Origin: Nocardioides iriomotensis
GTDB taxonomy: Bacteria > Actinomycetota > Actinomycetes > Propionibacteriales > Nocardioidaceae
Reading direction: 5' to 3'
NCBI RefSeq assembly: GCF_004168035.1
Contig: NZ_SDPU01000012.1
Coordinates: 109,791 to 173,790 of the forward strand
Length of the DNA: 64,000 nucleotides
This document shows positions 60,643-64,000 of the stretch, one piece after another; positions within the stretch are counted from its first letter, which is position 1, and each line of letters opens with the position of its first letter. A program made the position numbers and the translations under genes. Below the pieces are notes generated by a model that worked only from the letters and a program-made list of their open reading frames with translations, was not told the DNA's origin and did not search any database.

Positions 60643-61557
60643 TCAGTGGTTCCCCTCGCGGTGGTCGTGGGCGCTGTCCCCCCGGGCGCCGGCCTCGATC
60701 CGCTCGACCGCACGGCGCAGCGTGCGCCGGGTGAGCTCGTCGGCCAAGTGACGCTTGTAGTCGGCGGTGCCGCGGTTGTCCGTGCTCGGCGAGCAGCTCT
60801 CGGCGGCGATCGCCCCGGCCCGGGCGAAGAGCTCGTCGGAGGGCTGCTGTCCGCGCAACGCCTCGGAGATCGCGGGGATGCCGGTGGTGTTGGGCCCCAC
60901 GGCGGCCAGGCCGACCCGGGCGTCGGTGATCACCGGGCCGTCCATCCAGACCGCGGCGCCGGCCGAGGTGACCGCCCAGTCCCCCGCGCGCCGCTCGACC
61001 TTCGCGTAGGCGCTCGACCCGTGCGGACGGATCGGGATCCGGATCTCGGTGAGCATCTCGGCCTGCTCCACGGCCGTCTCGTAGGGGCCGCGGTGGAAGT
61101 CCTCCATCGGCACGACCCGCTCGCCGTCAGCGCCGCGGATCACGCAGGCGGCGTTGAGCGTGGTGCAGACCGCGGACAGGTCCTCGGACGGGTCGGCCTG
61201 GCACAGCGAGCCACCGATCGTGCCGCGGTTGCGCACCACCGGGTCGGCGATGACCGTCTCGGCGTCGGCGAAGATCGGAAACAGTGCCGCCAGCTCGGGC
61301 GACTCCAGCAGCTCCCGGTGCCGGGTCATCGCCCCGATCCGGACCTCGTCGGCGCCGACCCGGACGTAGCCGAGCTCGTCGTGCAGGTCGTTGATGTCGA
61401 TGAGGTACTCGAGGTTGGCCAGCCGGAGCTTCATCATCGGGATCAGGCTGTGCCCGCCGGCGACGAGGCGGGCCTCGCTGCCGAGCCTGCCGAGCAGCCC
61501 GATCGCGTGGTCGACACTGGTGGCCCGTTCGTACTCGAACGGCGCAGGAACCTGCAT
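60643..61557 (-). CDS. coxM: CO dehydrogenase medium subunit (FAD)
   Basis: 304 aa. FAD-binding motifs 'AGGHSLIPMMKLR' near residue 33 and 'RNRGTIGGSLCQADPSED' near 110; CO dehydrogenase flavoprotein C-terminal domain follows. I chose ATG at 61557 after GAGAGGGGTC. First gene of the operon; upstream are a LysR-like inverted repeat and a perfect CRP-type palindrome. Confidence 0.94.
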   Translation of the reverse strand: MQVPAPFEYERATSVDHAIGLLGRLGSEARLVAGGHSLIPMMKLRLANLEYLIDINDLHDELGYVRVGADEVRIGAMTRHRELLESPELAALFPIFADAETVIADPVVRNRGTIGGSLCQADPSEDLSAVCTTLNAACVIRGADGERVVPMEDFHRGPYETAVEQAEMLTEIRIPIRPHGSSAYAKVERRAGDWAVTSAGAAVWMDGPVITDARVGLAAVGPNTTGIPAISEALRGQQPSDELFARAGAIAAESCSPSTDNRGTADYKRHLADELTRRTLRRAVERIEAGARGDSAHDHREGNH

Positions 61558-61579
61558 AGGTGACCCCTCTCGACAACGC

Positions 61580-61597
61580 GTGTGACCGCGGTCACAC
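61580..61597. promoter_or_regulatory. Perfect CRP/GlxR-type palindrome in the cox promoter
   Basis: GTGTGACCGCGGTCACAC, an 18-bp perfect palindrome containing TGTGA-N6-TCACA at every consensus position. It lies 23 nt upstream of the coxM ATG and would cover the transcription start of the putative -35/-10, consistent with repression by a cAMP-type regulator. Confidence 0.7.
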
Positions 61598-61599
61598 CC

Positions 61600-61628
61600 A
61601 CCATCGACCCGCCCGAGTCGGGCGTCAA
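61600..61628 (-). promoter_or_regulatory. Putative cox operon promoter
   Basis: On the minus strand: -35 TTGACG (61628-61623), 17-nt spacer, weak -10 GATGGT (61605-61600). A 15-bp inverted repeat (CGCCCGA-G-TCGGGCG, 61610-61624) occupies the spacer. The weak -10 fits an activator-dependent promoter. Confidence 0.45.
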
Positions 61629-61636
61629 CAACCACC

Positions 61637-61650
61637 TAAGCGTGGGCTTA
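61637..61650. promoter_or_regulatory. LysR-type inverted repeat upstream of cox
   Basis: TAAGC-GTGG-GCTTA, an AT-containing inverted repeat of the LysR T-N(11-13)-A kind, at about -44 to -57 relative to the predicted start. A likely site for the LysR regulator at 53759. Confidence 0.5.
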
Positions 61651-61693
61651 ACTCGGGCACTTCGGGATGCCGCCCGCCCGTCCCGGGGTCCGC

Positions 61694-61957
61694 CTAGCCG
61701 GCCGAGCCGTGGGGGTTCGGGGTGTCGGTGTCGCGCTCGGGGCCGCCCTCGGCCGCGTCGGGGTCCTTCTCCTCGAAGTTCACCTTCCGGAGCTGCTTGA
61801 CGAAGCTGAAGCACAGCAGCACCACGGCCACGACCAGGCCGAGCCACACGGCGAAGCCGAGCCAGCCGGCCTTGACGTCCTCGGGCTCCGGCGCCTGCCG
61901 CGCGGCCAGGACCACGACGTCCATGATGGTGGCCACGAAGGTGGAGAGGGCGTTCAT
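61694..61957 (-). CDS. Small membrane protein (Rv1083-like)
   Basis: 87 aa. One or two hydrophobic helices ('[10 protein letters not shown]', then '[20 protein letters not shown]') and an acidic C-terminal tail. The ATG overlaps the mca stop (ATGA), as in mycobacteria where a small membrane protein follows mca. Function unknown. Confidence 0.82.
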   Translation of the reverse strand: MNALSTFVATIMDVVVLAARQAPEPEDVKAGWLGFAVWLGLVVAVVLLCFSFVKQLRKVNFEEKDPDAAEGGPERDTDTPNPHGSAG

Positions 61958-62856
61958 GCCTTCATTGTCCCAGTGAGGTGGCGGACACCCGCGAAGAGGT
62001 CGTCCTCCGGGGTCTCGACGTCGACCAGGGACCGCGCGAGCTCGTAGTCCTCGGTCGGCCAGGCCGCCTGGTGAATCGCCAGCGGCACCGCGAACCACGG
62101 CCCGTCAGGGTCGATCTGCGTCGCGTGCGCGAGCAGCGCCTCGTCGCGCACCGGGAAGTAGTCAGCGCACGGTACCCGCGTGGTGATCCGCGCCGCGTGC
62201 ACCGGGTCGGGCTTCCACTCCGCCAGCCGCTCGGCGTACGGCGACTCCATGCCCTGCGCGATCATCGCGTCGTGCAGCGCCTGCGTGCGCTCGCGGTGGA
62301 ACGAGTGGTGGTAGTAGAGCTTGAGCGGCTGCCACGGCTCGCCCGTGTGGGGGTAGCGGTCCGGGTCGCCGGCCGCCTCGAACGCCGCGACCGCGACGTT
62401 GTGGCACATGACGTGGTCCGGGTGCGGGTAGCCGCCGTTCTCGTCGTACGTCGTCATCACGTGCGGCTTGAAGTCGCGGATCAGCCGGACCAGCGGCTCG
62501 GCGGCCTGCTCGAGCGGCACCAGGCCGAAGCAGCCCTCCGGCAGCGGCGGCTTGGGGTCGCCCTCCGGCCAGCCCGAGTCGACGAAGCCGAGCCAGTCCT
62601 GGCGCACGCCGAGGATCTCGCGCGCCCGGTCCATCTCGTCCCGGCGGATCTCGGTGATGTTGGCGAGGACGTCGGGGCGGTCCATCTTGGGGTTGAGGAT
62701 CGAGCCCCGCTCGCCGCCGGTGCAGGTGACCACGTGGACGTCGACGCCCTCCGCGACGTACTTCGCCGTGCTCGCCGCGCCCTTGCTCGACTCGTCGTCG
62801 GGGTGGGCGTGCACGTGCATGAGGCGGAGCCCGGCACCGGGCGCGGAGAGGGACAT
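61954..62856 (-). CDS. mca: Mycothiol S-conjugate amidase
   Basis: 300 aa, LmbE/MshB-like zinc hydrolase. Motif '[10 protein letters not shown]' (HPDD at 18-21) supplies two metal ligands, and a later His in 'HPDHVMCH' a third. It cleaves mycothiol-toxin conjugates to mercapturic acids and glucosaminyl-inositol. ATG at 62856 is leaderless, with a -10 overlapping that of the divergent DUF4307 gene. Confidence 0.95.
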   Translation of the reverse strand: MSLSAPGAGLRLMHVHAHPDDESSKGAASTAKYVAEGVDVHVVTCTGGERGSILNPKMDRPDVLANITEIRRDEMDRAREILGVRQDWLGFVDSGWPEGDPKPPLPEGCFGLVPLEQAAEPLVRLIRDFKPHVMTTYDENGGYPHPDHVMCHNVAVAAFEAAGDPDRYPHTGEPWQPLKLYYHHSFHRERTQALHDAMIAQGMESPYAERLAEWKPDPVHAARITTRVPCADYFPVRDEALLAHATQIDPDGPWFAVPLAIHQAAWPTEDYELARSLVDVETPEDDLFAGVRHLTGTMKA

Positions 62857-62863
62857 GCGGTGA

Positions 62864-62869
62864 ATCCTA
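62864..62869 (-). promoter_or_regulatory. -10 box of mca (leaderless)
   Basis: TAGGAT on the minus strand, 7 nt before the ATG at 62856. Shares 2 bp (62868-62869) with the opposite -10. Confidence 0.6.
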
Positions 62870-62873
62870 GAAT
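62868..62873 (+). promoter_or_regulatory. -10 box of the DUF4307 gene (leaderless)
   Basis: TAGAAT, 6 nt before the GTG at 62880, overlapping the mca -10. Confidence 0.6.
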
Positions 62874-62879
62874 GACGCC

Positions 62880-63284
62880 GTGACCGACCTCGCCGAGCGC
62901 TACGGCTCCCCCAGCGCGACGCGTCGCAGGGTCGTCGTCGCCGTGGTCGTCGTCCTCGCCGGCGCGGCCCTCGCCTGGCTGGGCTGGGTCATCCTGGTCC
63001 AGGGCCGGCCGCTCGTGCAGTCGGACCTCGTCGGGTTCGAACCGGTCGACGAGCACGCGGTGAGCGCCACGTTCACCGTCGTACGGCGGGACGAGGACGT
63101 CGCTGCGTCGTGCCTGCTGCGCGCCGTGGCCGCGGACCACGCGATCGTGGGTGAGCTCGACGTCGCGGTCGGTCCGGGCGGCAGGGCGACCGAGACCCTG
63201 GAGCGCACCGTGCGCACCGAGCGTGCGGCCACCTCGGTCGACGTGGTCGGCTGCACCGCGGACGGGCAGCCGCGGCGGCGCTGA
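62880..63284 (+). CDS. DUF4307 membrane protein
   Basis: 134 aa. N-terminal '[15 protein letters not shown]', one membrane helix (about 19-42), then an Ig-like extracytoplasmic domain with two Cys (in 'ASCLLRA' and 'VGCTADG'). Position between mca and greA matches Rv1081c. Function unknown. GTG start is leaderless. Confidence 0.85.
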   Translation: MTDLAERYGSPSATRRRVVVAVVVVLAGAALAWLGWVILVQGRPLVQSDLVGFEPVDEHAVSATFTVVRRDEDVAASCLLRAVAADHAIVGELDVAVGPGGRATETLERTVRTERAATSVDVVGCTADGQPRRR

Positions 63285-63344
63285 CGGCCGGCCACCCCGC
63301 GTCCCGCGCTTTCGACGATTTGGGGACGCCCGGGGCCCGGTTGG

Positions 63345-63350
63345 TAGACT
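63345..63350 (+). promoter_or_regulatory. Probable greA -10 box
   Basis: TAGACT, with a -35-like TTGGGG 19 nt upstream. This gives a leader of about 90 nt before the GTG at 63445. Confidence 0.5.
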
Positions 63351-63444
63351 CTTCTACTTGCCTTGAACACGACCGGGTGGTCGCTTGGGCACGTGCGTGC
63401 CACGAGCGCCCCGGTCCACCCCTTCCACACAGGAGCACCCAGCA

Positions 63445-63948
63445 GTGACGCAGTCCAGTGAGCAGAACACGATCTGGCTGACGCAGGACGCCTACGACAA
63501 GCTCAAGTCCGAGCTCGAGAACCTCAAGGGCCCTGTGCGCCAGGAGATCATCGAGCGGATCAGCAACGCGCGCGACGAGGGCGACCTCAAGGAGAACGGC
63601 GGCTACCACGCCGCCCGCGAGGAGCAGGGCAAGACCGAGGCCCGCATCCGTCAGCTCGAGGACATGCTGCGTCGTGCCGAGGTCGGCGAGACCCCTGCCG
63701 ACGACGGCGTCGTCGAGCCCGGCATGAAGGTCACCTACAAGTTCGTCGGCGACGACGACACGGAGGTCTTCCTGCTCGGCGCCCGCGAGATGGAGGACAC
63801 CACCGACGGCCTGACCGTCTACTCCCCGCAGTCGCCGCTCGGCAAGGCGATCATCGGCAGCAAGGTCGGTGACACCGTCGCCTACGAGGCTCCCAACGGC
63901 AAGGAGCTCAAGGTCGAGATCGTCGACGCGACGCCCTTCACCGGCTGA
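63445..63948 (+). CDS. greA: Transcription elongation factor GreA
   Basis: 167 aa. An N-terminal coiled coil with the tip acidic residues in 'ARDEGDLKENGGYHAAREEQ' and a C-terminal FKBP-like domain ('SPLGKAIIGSKVGDTV'). It stimulates RNA polymerase cleavage of backtracked transcripts. GTG at 63445 follows AGGAG at 9-nt spacing; the longer upstream frame is not conserved. Confidence 0.95.
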   Translation: MTQSSEQNTIWLTQDAYDKLKSELENLKGPVRQEIIERISNARDEGDLKENGGYHAAREEQGKTEARIRQLEDMLRRAEVGETPADDGVVEPGMKVTYKFVGDDDTEVFLLGAREMEDTTDGLTVYSPQSPLGKAIIGSKVGDTVAYEAPNGKELKVEIVDATPFTG

Positions 63949-63964
63949 CGCACCCCGTCATCAC

Positions 63965-63996
63965 GACGGCCCGCGACCTGGTGGTCGCGGGCCGTC
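63965..63996 (+). terminator. greA terminator
   Basis: Perfect 14-bp stem with a TGGT loop, 16 nt after the greA stop. Confidence 0.85.
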
Positions 63997-64000
63997 TGCG

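Overview
The window is high-GC actinobacterial chromosome. Several things point to a Nocardioides-like member of the Nocardioidaceae/Propionibacteriales: codons almost always end in G or C, many starts are GTG, mycothiol enzymes are present (Mca and a maleylpyruvate-isomerase-family protein), and there are actinobacterial families such as DUF4245, DUF6542, DUF4307, DUF1707, DUF3516 and WS/DGAT. The genus is an inference. I see no rRNA, tRNA, insertion sequence, CRISPR array or prophage.

Layout. 0-8 kb is accessory: a divergent MarR/MMPL efflux pair with a strong palindromic operator, an orphan gas-vesicle GvpA-type protein, an anti-sigma-like HATPase, a glutamate decarboxylase/ClC chloride-transporter pair, a GAP-family membrane protein, a cation:proton antiporter and a lipoprotein. 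8-23 kb is housekeeping: ychF, a DUF3516 helicase, exonuclease III, rmuC, a DEAD-box helicase, ispH, xseA-xseB, DUF4245, an ArsB/SLC13 permease, glpX and a PfkB kinase. 24-36 kb is carbon and lipid metabolism: two alpha/beta hydrolases, a WS/DGAT acyltransferase, and an alpha-galactoside uptake and hydrolysis locus (LacI, MsmK/UgpC-type ATPase, binding protein, two permeases, GH36). 36-44 kb holds a class I fumarase, a second LacI regulator, an unfamiliar operon (611-aa protein, lipoprotein, EspC/WXG100-like small protein, methyltransferase) and the class II fumarase. 44-50 kb has a secreted transglycosylase-like protein, PhoH/PIN, a cis-prenyltransferase, a hemolysin III protein and a YyaL/DUF255 protein. 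50-61.6 kb carries small unknowns, a lipase-like hydrolase, thioredoxin, a methyltransferase, a LysR regulator and a complete form I CO dehydrogenase operon (coxM-coxS-coxL-xdhC/YHS-coxD-coxE). 61.7-64 kb is a small membrane protein, mca, DUF4307 and greA, with a strong terminator at the edge.

Backbone. From memory, ychF, DUF6542, ispH, xseA, xseB, DUF4245, glpX, fumC, phoH, prenyltransferase, hemolysin III, YyaL, small membrane protein, mca, DUF4307 and greA follow the order and relative strand of Mycobacterium tuberculosis Rv1112 down to Rv1080c. The sugar locus, the WXG-like operon and the cox operon look like lineage-specific insertions into that backbone.

Regulation. At least 17 starts lie 6-8 nt downstream of a TANNNT box, the signature of leaderless transcription. 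The mca/DUF4307 pair shares an overlapping bidirectional -10, and DUF1707/fumarase I has mirror-image -10 boxes. A perfect TGTGA-N6-TCACA (CRP/GlxR-type) site sits in the cox promoter, with near-perfect copies at both ends of the alpha-galactoside locus, suggesting cAMP-type control of carbon supply.
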